The notes beneath the pieces were generated by a model, which was not told where the DNA came from, made no database searches, and saw only the letters and a list, made by a program, of their open reading frames with translations. This document shows, piece by piece, positions 28,001-40,000 of a stretch of DNA of 64,000 bases (within the stretch, counting starts at the first letter, position 1; every line of letters starts with the position of its first letter). A program made the position numbers and the translations under genes. Location: positions 9,238,212-9,302,211 of the forward strand of contig JAKZAP010000021.1 of NCBI GenBank assembly GCA_023053575.1, given 5' to 3'. This stretch comes from Branchinecta lynchi (lineage: Eukaryota > Arthropoda > Branchiopoda > Anostraca > Branchinectidae).

Positions 28001-31000
28001 AAAGTCGGTAAAAATAACCAGCCAGTCGGTAAATGCCTCGTCCCCCCCTAAACATTTTGGCTAGTAACGCCACTGCATATTATTATGGATACGCCAAGTA
28101 TCTGTTGTCTCTCCCCAAGTGGCAAAAGAGTAAAAAATCAGTATGAAATACTATCCTGCCAAGCCAAACCTGTGATTGCGATTGAGGCAAGAATAAAGAC
28201 GTTTGAAAGCTCTTTAAAGAGATCGCACAGCTTATACGATTCACGTTTTAACGTCCGTATTTTCTTACCTTTATGTTGCTGTGAGCTTTCTCTTGTATAC
28301 GGCATCAAGGCCCTCCTGGGCCAGTTTTATGGGCGATACATTTTTCATTCATTCATAACCTACTGACATTCAAGAAGGAAGTTGATGAACATTATTCAAG
28401 TGACATTGGTTGCGTTTTTGCAGATACCATTGTATCTGATACCACGGTCTAAAGTTGTTTTTGCAGTTATCGTGATATCTGCTGGGTATCTGATACCACG
28501 GTCAAAAGGCGTTTTTGCAGTTATCGTGGTATCTGGTCAGTTATCGTGGTATCGGATATTCAGATATTACCGTCCGAACGAGGTAACTGGTCGTTATATC
28601 TGAAAAGTCATCTCACTTTCATCAGCACTTAGTGATGTAACTGGATATCTGTTTTTCTTTTGGGTTGACTTCGAAAATTGTAATTTTGGCAATAGTCGTT
28701 TTTGCAGAGTACCGGATATCAGATAGCAGGAGAACTGCAAAAACGAGTAATTGCAGATCCAGTTACCGTGGTAACAGATACCATGGTTTCAGCCAAAACG
28801 CAACTATTTTCTCCTTGTGAAAATTTAGAAGAAATATAAATTGAGAATTTTGTAGAGGCTTAACTGCCTGCCATCCAATTTGCGAATATATTTATTTTAT
28901 CCATATTTATTTATAATCTGCTGCGAATCTGTCCTTTATTCGTGTTCCCTCTCGCAGGGAAAACAACCATTACTTGTCTTGGCCTCATTCTATTACCAGT
29001 ATGGACCAGAAGCTGTGGCTGGCAGGGCCATGGAGGCCAAAGTGGCCGTCGAAGATGCCAAGCCCCTCTGGAGGCGAGGGATGCCCCGGTCGCGGCACAT
29101 CAGAGGTAGGGCCGCAAACTCAGTTAATGCCTATGTACCCGATGAATAATTTGTAGCCTGCGTAGTTGTATGATAATTGTACGAAAGAGATGCATGTATC
29201 GGATGTAACAGTAAAGAATACTATCATTTAATGAGCCTCAGACTGTGACAATCTTAAGCAGTAGTATCCAGTAGCATCCTGTCTTGCTACTAGTAGCATG
29301 CAGTAGAATGCAGTAACATGGTAGCCTTGATATAGAAGCATGTAGTAGCATCAGTTGTTACTGCATACTACTTTTTCGTAGAAACTACTACTATTTTGAG
29401 CTGAATTTTTCATCGGGTAGACATAATAACATTGGAGATGTCATAACCGAGAAATCTTCTATGCTACAGAAGTACTATCTTCCGTACTGCAACAGTTTTT
29501 GTTTGGTTCACAGTTGTTAACATAGTCGAGATTACTGTAAAACTCACATCACGTCAGAAATACCACAACGTTCAAGCACGTATCTACATGTGCTGAGTTG
29601 CGTAGCGAAGATGGATTTTTGAAAGAAATTTGAAGCAAAAAATGCCCAGGTGTAACAGTGTGATGGTGTTATATCTTTTTCGTTGATCAGTTTCCATCAG
29701 CCCCGTGTACCACGTCTTGCATCATAGTTATTTGATCACGTGTCATCCCAAAAATTTAATATTTATCCAGACAATTTGGTCTTTTTTATATCCGGTCTTC
29801 GCCAGACTCCTTGAAACATTTTTACTATTAAGATTTAGAAACAGAAGAAGGCCAATGGCTCATCGTCTGAGAAAACCAAGTTCAGATATGGATTCATCAT
29901 TGTGTATTTACCCCTAGGTGATGCGTCATATCTACTTTGACGAAGTTGATCAAATCTTCCTGCCTTACTTCTGCCAAATATCCCGTTTGACTGGATTCCG
30001 GGCGAACTACTTGTCTTGCAAAAACTAAAGATCAAAATCGAATTCAGCATATCTTCTTACCGCTATATTTAACATCTAATCAACTTCAGATAAAACTTTA
30101 ACTTTTAACATATATTCCGGTTTCAGCCGGATTCTGGGCGAACTCGAATATCCGACGAGACAATAATTTTCATATAAATATTCATCATGTCTTCTTACCC
30201 CTAAATCGAACATCTAATCAACTTAAAATAAAACTTTGACTTTTAACAAACTTTCCAATTTTGACCAGATTCCGGGCAAACTACTTGTCCGGGGACAAAT
30301 CGGTTTTCATGTTCGTGTTCAGCATGTCTGCTTAACCCTAAATCGAGTATCTCATTATCTGTTAAGAAAAAAAATCGTTCGCTGATTTCGTAAAAGTTGT
30401 CCGTCTCTCTGTCTGTCCATCCGTCTGTCTGCAGGATAACTCTCGAAGGGAATGAGATATTCTGATGAAGCTTGGTGTGAGGATTCTTTGGGTCAAGGGT
30501 AAGGTCAGGTTCGAAGATGGGCTCTGTAGCCCTACATATGGGGGAGGGCGAGGGAGTTTAAGTTAGGGGGCAAACAAAATATTTTGAAACAGCTAATGTG
30601 ATAGTCGATTATGGGGTAAGAAGACATGCTGAACACGATGATGAAAACCATTTTCTTGCCGGACAAGTATTTCGTACGGAATCCGGCAAAAACCGGAAAG
30701 CTGGTTAAAAGTAAAAGTTTTATTTGAAGTTGATTAGATGCTATTTAAAGAGATAAGGAGATACGTTGAATTCGTTTCTGAATTTTCTGTTTTTGGTGGA
30801 CAAGTAGTTCGCTCGGATATCGGCCGAAACCGGAAATTTGGCAGAAATAAATCAGGAAGTTTCGGTCAGTATCTTCAAAATAGATATGGCTTATAGAGGT
30901 ATATCTGAACGTGGTTTTGTCAGATGATTAGCCTGGTGAAGACTGTATCTGGCGAAGGCAAGACCCAATTGGCTGGATCAAATATTAGATTTTTGGGATC

Positions 31001-34000
31001 CCATCGAAACCTTTTGTCTTGTTATAGATAGAGCACAAGAAAGGTGTTAGAATTCGAAACGCTGTTCAAATTCGAAACGCTGTTCGAATTCGAAACGCTG
31101 TTCGCTTGGTCAGTCTGTAGCGCTGTTTCTGGGATCCGAAAACGTAAGTGGAGGGATACCTATGACATCGCAAAATTTGTCCGTCTGGTTTACGCTTCCT
31201 TAAACTGTAATTGCAAGCAAAAGGTATGTTGTATCCCGATAAGTAGCTTGCGGACGATGATCTTGCTGTCTCCTGGTTACTGCTTCCGGGACGCATCAGT
31301 CCTGTTTCCAAGGCTGCCTGCGCCAGTCCTCGTCGAGTCGCTTTTTAAAACATTCGTGTGTTTCGCTGATGAGAGTTGGTTCAGACAAGCTGTTCCATAG
31401 AGGAATTGCTCGCTTCGACAGATGTCTTTGTCTATAAAATAGTTGTTACCAACTCTGTGTTTTTGTTGTAGGGATTATGCTGGACGAAGAAGTTGACATT
31501 CCGGAGGTAGAGGGAGATGACGACGATATCGAATGCGTTCTTGAGGAGAGACACGAGGTCCATGGGTCCTATGGAATGCCAACGGATAACTGCTATACTT
31601 GTCCAAAGTGTCCGAAGTACAAGACATCCCAGACAAGGGAGTTCAGAGAGCATTTGCTTCGGGAGCTTGGCTGTAAAAGGTAATCAGAAATTTAATTGAA
31701 TTGAATTTTATTTATATCCCGTCTAGGTAGAAACGGAGTCAAAAAGAAAGAAAGAAACAACACAACAACAACCAAAAATATTAAAGTTCAATGGGCACAT
31801 CGAATCATGGAACTTCTGATGAAACACTAGAACAATCAGGTAAACTGCATCTGCGGCTTGACTTTGGTGACATTTCAAATATATCCTTTCCTGCCACGAT
31901 ATCCCAGCTCCTAAGATTTGGATCGCCGAAATGCCAGAGAGATAAAGACAAGGGATAACAAGAAAACGGCCGATTTTCGTAGCGCCTTCTAAAGGAAGTC
32001 GGAAATGTTTATTTGTGAAGCATTTAATACAAAGTAAATCATTAGAAGTATCCATTGTGCTTTAAGAGTCATTCAACCTAAACATCAAGGATCTCCATAG
32101 GGGATTACAGCTTAGCTTCATTCTATTGGTGGATCTCAGGAGAGCCGCAGACGATCAGCTATACAGAATTTTTCAGTGGGATAGTTGTTCCTTGTCCAGG
32201 GTGGGAAATGTAGCAAATAGGGAAACCGAATGAAAATGGAATGAATTTGACGAAACTTTTCGTTACGGAAGATGGTCCAAAAACGGGAAAGATACAGAAC
32301 GTGGGGAAGAGCCTTGGCATTGTAGGAGTACGCAAGAATCTTCCGGTTAAATCGGAACTTTCCGAAACGATACGGGCATAGGCTCCACTGATGTGCTTCA
32401 GCATATGGGCCATCAGTAATTTTCGAGGGGTTTTGACTGAATCTCCGATCTGAAGTCGTGAGATTGGATTTGCTCTGGACTTGGCATCCTATAAGGTCGA
32501 TAACCGTTGGTGCAATCGAATTGTTATTAAACATCAAAAATCCCCCCTTCGCCCAAGTGCCATATAGCGATCGTAATTTCTGCCCGTCCGTCTGTCGGTC
32601 GGTCGGTCCAGGCATTCTCGAGTCTGAGCATCTCTGGCATCACCTCGGAGCATCTAAGGCAAATGTTTCATCCAACTAGTTTGATCCGTAGAAGTGCCAC
32701 ACTATATCCGGTACTCCTCCCCCCTCAAACTCCCCCTACCACAAGTTGCACTAGAGTCTGAGCAATTTACGGGAAACTTTAGTACCCCCCCCCCCCCCCA
32801 ACCGTGCTCAGATCCTGTCAGGACCCTAAAATATATCATCTAGGACACCTCGTCTCTCTAATTTCCAAGTTTAATTCAAATCACTCCACTGGTTCGACAC
32901 CTAGGCGAGCCACAACATTTCCAGGACTTCCCCTCCAACTGCCCCCACTGTGACCAAATACGACTGAGACACATACATGTCGTATCTCTGGCATTTCCTC
33001 TTCTCGTCCTTCAAGTGCGAAAAATCGGTACTGTCCAACCTGCATCACATTCGGTCCATCCGTTTGTTGCCTCCCCCCCCCCCCCCTCCAGCTGCTCCAA
33101 CCATTGCGACACGTGGTTTGGAGGCAAGTTTTGTATATCTAGGACCCTTCCTAGACCCCCTTCACAAAAATGCCCGAACCGTGGAATGGAAGTCTTCCTA
33201 GGGCATTGTGTCAGTTCCTTAAGTTTATTTGGTTCGGCCATTTATATACCTGCCAAGTTTCATCGTCCTTACCGCATCTGGAAGTATCCTAACTGGCGAT
33301 CACCGAAATTCTGAGAAACACCCTTCAACTCCCCCCAAAGAGCCCTGATATGGTCTAGTACTGTCAAAAACGTATCTAGGGCTTATGCTTGTTCTTCCCA
33401 CCAAGTTCCATCCCGATCCCTCGACGCTAAGCCTTTCGCGAAATCTCCGGTGCCCCCTTCAACTTCCCCCCCCCCCCCACAAGTATCGGACCCGGAACAT
33501 CTGAGACAACAGCTCTTCCCACTTGCCAAGTTCATTCAAACAGGATTGCCCGTTCAAAAGTTATGAATGCCACAAGGTTCCGGATTCCCCATCCCTCCAC
33601 TCCCCCTAGGATTGTCGGAACATGCAAACGACTATTCTCAAGTCACTTTGTTCGAGTGGCTGATACGCCAGCGCAGTTTCATCGTCCTAGTGCATCAGAA
33701 AGTATCGATCTCGCGGGATCACCAGAACTCCACCCCCCCCCCTCCCCCCGCAACCTCCCACAGTGTCCGAAATCTGGTTCGGTTATGTCAATGATGTATC
33801 TAGGACTTGTGCTGGCTCTTCCCACCAAGTTTCATCCCTCTATTCTAAGTGTTTCCGAAGATTTCCGGTTCCCCCCTTCCAGCTCCCCCCAAGGTCACCG
33901 GACCCGGTCCGGATTTTGGGGACCCTGATATGCTTGCCAAGTTTCATCGTCCTAGCTTATGTGGAAGTGCCCAAACTAGCAAAACCCTAACCGACCGACG

Positions 34001-37000
34001 GACGGACAGAAATTGCGATCGCTATATGGCACTTTGCCAAATGGCAAATGCCATAATAAAATACGCTAGCGGTATAACATCCCACTATGCGTTGGCCCTA
34101 GCCCACGTCCTATACCTGACTCCATCCTGGAAATTATTCACGACTGTACTGAGAAGTCTCGAGTCCGGTCGCTTTATTTTCGGTACCTAGAATACTGACT
34201 GAAAATCGAGCCTCGCAGAACCTACTGAGCTGTAGACAAGCTAGTTCACGAAGTTCTTGGAACAGCTGCACACCCGTGGTTACGAATACTTTGTGCCCAA
34301 TGGATGACCACTGGTTAACGATTAATTAACTTTATGTTTTCCTTCATTTGTAGTGTTGTATGTATTTTGACATGGATCGTTAATTGTCTTTTCTTCTATT
34401 AATCTTTATTTTTTCTTTCTTTTGCTCCGTTCTTATTCAGTTTGAATATAATGAGTTACAAAGAATATACATACATACATATACAATGTAAAAAAACAAC
34501 AAAAAAACTTGCAGTATTTGCTACTGGGATTAATCTTGTCTCTACTGAGATAAGATAATCTCTAATTTGGGTTAATCTTATCCCAGCAGAGATAAGGTTA
34601 ATCCCAGTAGCAGATACTGCAGTTAACTTTAATCCTTACTCAGAGAAACTTTCCACAGTGCAGGATATTCCATTTTAGATTTGTATGTGACCACTGCAAC
34701 TACACAGCCACCACTAGAAAGCTGTGTCTGAATCACTCAACTTCAAAGCATCCTGGAGTGCCTGAAGCAATTTCTCAGATTCCGCTGGACAAGGACATCG
34801 ACAGCTATGTAAGCATTAGTCATACATCTCTAGATATTGCCCCCCTCCCCCCCCCCCCCCCCGATCCTAATACCCGCCTACATCTTATGTAGAAAGAAGT
34901 ACAGGCGGAAAGGAACGCAGTTCGAAGAGAGCTTTTAGTAAAACAGGGATCCTGCCTTGGGACAGGGATCTTGACTTATTGAAGAAGAAGAAGAAAACTA
35001 CAAGAACTGGGATCCTGACTTTCTCAGCCTCTGTCAAAGGCAGGGTCCCCTAGCTTCGCCTCCTAAATTCCAAGCTCTTTGAGTTCCTTAGCTTTTTCCG
35101 GCTTCTTTATATATTTCTAACAGTACATTAAATGGGTAGTTGTTGGGAGGTGAATATAATAGGGGGCGATTGGGGGGTGGGTGGTGGGGTGGACTGAGGT
35201 AGGGAGCGGCAAATGATGTGACGAGAGAAGGTTGTTCATGATAGGTGAAAAAAAGCACTCTGCACAGGCCCTGAGGCGTCTTAAGAGCGACCGTGGTTTT
35301 TGTTTAGTTGAGGATTTTTTGGAACGTGTTTTGATAAAAATAAATTCGAATTGAACTAGCAGTTTTTTGTCAACTTTAGCTTTTGCCCCTTCGAATTCCC
35401 GTTACATTTTACTTTCCTACTTCTTTCAGATCAACGGTGTCATATCTCACCAGGCTCAACTGATGAACCGAAGAACACGGAAGCGCCCCGCACCAACAGA
35501 CACCGAATTGCGGACACCTGTGAAAGAAGGTGAGGAAGCTTCTGACGTCAGGAAGCTATATATTGAAGCTATATCATTGATTTTTTGTTTCCAAACCGGA
35601 CTGCTGTCTCACCCGACAGCGTTTTATTTTTATCGCTTTATCCTTCCCCTTTTTTCCGTTTTTTCTCTTATTTCTCAGCTCGCCCCGATGAAAAATTTAT
35701 CTCAAAACAGTACTATGAAGTAGTACGAAAAAGTAGCATGCAGTACTAACTGATGCTACTACATGCTTCTACTTCAAGGCTACCATGTTACTGCATACTA
35801 CTATGTGCTACTATTAGCAACCACTGGATGCTACTATGGCAAGATAGGATGCTACTAGATACTACTAATTGAGATTGGACCAGCCTGAGGCACATTAAAT
35901 GGTAGTATTCTTTGCTATTACATAGTATTACATGCAACTTTTTCGTACTACTACGCAGGCTACAAATTTTTCATCGGGGCGTAGGGTCTGGTCTTGTATT
36001 TATACAAGTCCAAGGGAATGATAGATTAGGAACTTTACATCAATGTTCAGCCTCCTTTTGGCATAAGAAAGAATTTTCAGCAGTTGGCATGGGCGGTCGG
36101 GAAAGTAGTGCAAAACTGCTGCAACTCTTTAGACGTCGTATCGTCGCGGGAATGTTTCAAGTTTAATAATTTGTATTCTACAAGCCAACTCTTATAGGAG
36201 TGATTACGTTAAAAAAATATTTAAAATAAATTATTTTCTAAAGAACCTGCAATGAATAACTGAAGCTGAAGTATCCTTTTTTGTGCGGTTAATTGCTGTA
36301 GGGAAAGACTACACTATCAGAGTTTCATAACAGTTTTTGGGATCACTAAACGTAAGTGGAGGGATACCTATAACATCGCAAAAGTTGTCCGTCCGTCCGT
36401 CTGTAAGCATGATAACTCTCAAAGGGAATGATATATTTTGATGAAACTTGGTGAGATGATTCTTTGGGTCAAGAGTAAGGTCGACTTCGTAGATGGGCTC
36501 TGTAGCTCGACATTTAAGGGTGGGGGAGGGGTTTAAATTAAGGGGCGAGCAAAGTACTTTTAAACAGTTAATTTGATAGTCGATTATGGGGTAAGAAGAC
36601 ATGCTGAACACGATGGTGAAAACCATTTTTTCGCCGGGCAAGTAGTTCGCCCGGAATCCGGTCAAAACGGGAAAAGCAAAAGTTTCATTTGAAGTTGGTA
36701 GATGTTCAATTTAGGGGTAGAAAGACATGCTGAACAAGATTATTAAACCATTTTCTTGCCGAACAAGTAGTTAGCCCAGAATCCGGCCAAAACCGGAAAG
36801 TTTGTTAAAAGTGAGAGTTTTATTTGAAGCTGATTAGATGTTTGATTTTGGGGTAAAAAGACATGCTGAACACGATTATGAAAACCACTTTCTTGCCGGA
36901 CAAGTAGTTCGCCCGGAATCCGCCCAAAACCGGAAAATGTGTTAAAAGCAAAAGTTTTAGTTCAAGTTGATTATGTTCGATTAGGGGTAGAATGACATGC

Positions 37001-40000
37001 TTATCACAATTATTAAAACCATGTTCTCGCCGGTCAAGTAGTTGGCCCGGAATCCGGCCAAATTCGGAAAATTTATTAAAAGCAAAAGTCTTATTTGTAG
37101 TTGATTAGATAGATAGATAGATAGATATAGGATTCCGATTCAGGGGTAAAAAGAGATGCTGAATCCTATATGACATCGTGTGTTTATCCAGACGCATAGT
37201 TCACCCGGAATCCTGCTGAAACCGGAAAATTTGTCACGAGTTAAAGCTGTATTTCAAGTTGATTATAGATGTTCGATAATTCGTTTTTGAGCTTTGTTAT
37301 TTTGTCGTATATGTATTTCCCGAATTCGACAGAACAATTTGGCAGAAGTAAGCTCAGGCAGGAAGTTTCGATCAGTTTCGTCCACAAATATGACTTATAG
37401 GGGTAAACAAATACACATGCTGAATTTATATCTGAACTTGGTTTTCTCAGATGATTAGCCATTTAGACTTAATATGTTTCTGAATATTTGTAGTAAAAAT
37501 GCCTAAGGAGTCTGGGGAAGACAGGACCCAATTGTCTGGATGAGATGTTAAATTTTTGGGATCCCATCGTAACCTTTGGTCTTGTTTCGATATTAGACGA
37601 CAAACAAAAAAGCCAGCAGATGCTTTTTCGGCTATTTTTCGGCTCATCCTGGCAATGTTTGTTACGCACAGCATTTAATGCGAAACGTTTTCAAAATGAC
37701 AACAGACTACGTCCCAAGTGTTGTCTGTTGAAACCGCGCATCCTTGTGTTATCTGTTTGGAACTTCAGTCTCCAGGTCAATTTCTTGTTCATGCTCTGGA
37801 AGGCGTTTTCGAAAAGTTATCTCTGTCCTTCCTGCAAAATGTTTTCCGCAATCACAGGGTATTGAATAAATGCCTCTTTGTTGATTTGGGACTTTTGTCT
37901 TTTCGGGAGTTTACAGTAGGACAGCAAAGTATTTTGGGTTCTGTGAAAGTGGCATGCCAAGAAGGGCCAGAATATTGCCACCAAAGCATCGTAGTTGACA
38001 CATCCGTTTTTTAAGCAATCTTTTAATTTATGTTTCCCAGTGAGCTTGGGTTCAAGGAATATTTGTTCATACATTGTAGCACTCCTAGTTTTGAGGGGAA
38101 TTACCTTAAATCGCATTGTGCAGCAACAATGGTCCCAATGCTCCTGTAGAGTCGCTGGTGGCGTGATGATTTTTTTATTAGATTTGTGATTGGCTTGTGG
38201 ACAACTAATGTCTGGTCGCTGACGCCTCCCATTCGTACTTCCAGGCTTTCGAAGTCCAACTTAACTTTGAAAGCATCTACTGTTTCTGCATTGACATTAT
38301 CCTCAGACAGAGAGTTCCAGTTGTTGATCACTCGAGTTGTGAAGAACTGATTAGACAAAAAATTCTCCTTTCAGCCAAGATCATCGACATCTCTTCAATT
38401 GCTTCCACCTCTACCAAGACTAGCAGCGCGTCTAAGGCAAAAGAGGTGAACGTCGTCAGTGGAGCCATTATACCAGCAGTAGAGAGTTTCTCGTGCGAGG
38501 AATGCGATGGGAAGTTCCAGAGTCGCTTCTCCTATTTGATGCATATGAAGCTCAATCACCTCGAACTCGGAAAGTAAGTGGATCAACCGATACAACATTC
38601 AGCTCCGTTTGTTTTCAAACACATTTACGCTTGCCAAACACTATAGGATTGTCCTTAGTTACATTGATTAGAACAGTGGTTCCCAACATTTACGTGTTGC
38701 TTAAGCACTGTTCAAATAGGTGTAATAAGCTGAATAGCGCTATACACGAAGTGTACGTCTTAATACACACGTCTGTTCAAATAGGAACCCAAAAGGTTCT
38801 TATCAGTGCTGTGTTTGGTGTTGCCACGCTGATACAGTTTTTCGAGTTTCTAAAGATCAGAAGAAGTGTTGTTAATACTACTTGAAGTACGAGTACACTT
38901 TCACGCCCAATATATTAGTTGCGTTTTTGCTGATACTATGCTATCTGTTACCTCGGTCTAAAGTCGTTTATGCAGTTATCGTGGTATCTGATACCACGGT
39001 CAAAAGGCGTTTTTGCAGTTATCGGGGTATCGGGCCAGTTATCGTGGTATCAGATATTCAGATACTACGGTCCGACCGTGGTAACTGGTCGTGGTATATG
39101 AAAAGTCATCTCACGTTCATCAAATTTTGTCAGATTGGTGAGAAAGAAGTTTAGTTGCACAGTTACATCACTTAGTGATGTAACTGGATATCTGTTGTTC
39201 TTTTGGGATGACTTCGAAAAGTGCATTTCGGCAATACTCGTTTTTGCAGAGCACCGTGGATCAGATACCAGGCTAACTGCTAATACGAATAATTGCAGAT
39301 CCAGTTATCGTGGTAACAGATACCATGGTATCAGCAAAAACAAGCTAATATAAAAAGCTATTAAATTTACGGATGGACAGCATTGGTCCCCGAACTAACA
39401 ATAAGCAGTCCTAACAAAACAATACGTGTTCGTTTCAAGAAAAGGTATTTCTTCAGCTTCCAACAAAGTAAAAATTCAGTGCTTCCCGTGGCAACCCTGA
39501 CGACGCTGCTCCTTTGCTCGGCCCGCTGGCGGAACCAACCAAGCGATCGGATTGGCCCTGCATAAGCGAGAATAGAACGCGAGTCTATTCTCCTTATTCA
39601 CATTATTACAGCGTGCTCCGAGGAAAAGAAGAATCTATGATAAATCTTATACGCGATAATACTCCTTATAACATCTATTTGAAGACTGCTTTACTCCTAG
39701 TCAAGGTTAAAAAGTCTGCGTACCCAGATTTTGGTGAACTGTTGTTTTAATATTCTCTACCACGATCAGAAAAATCAAAAAGACGATATTAAATCGTCTT
39801 TCGCAATCTAAATTGCGCAAGCTGGGGTATCTGATATTGAGAGTCAGAAGACTCAAACACAACTGAGGTGAGATAATAAAGCTACTGACTAACATGATTG
39901 TGGGACCTTCGCGTACTCCTTGTGAGGGTCTCGTTTCTAGTTCTTCCCGAGGTTCACTGGCGTTGTTTTAGACTTGGTCATGTAGAGTACTTCCAGTGTA

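Noticed and set aside
31796..31860. CTGATGA in the F-family repeat as a hammerhead core
   Set aside because: No GAAA box at a workable distance and no stem II.
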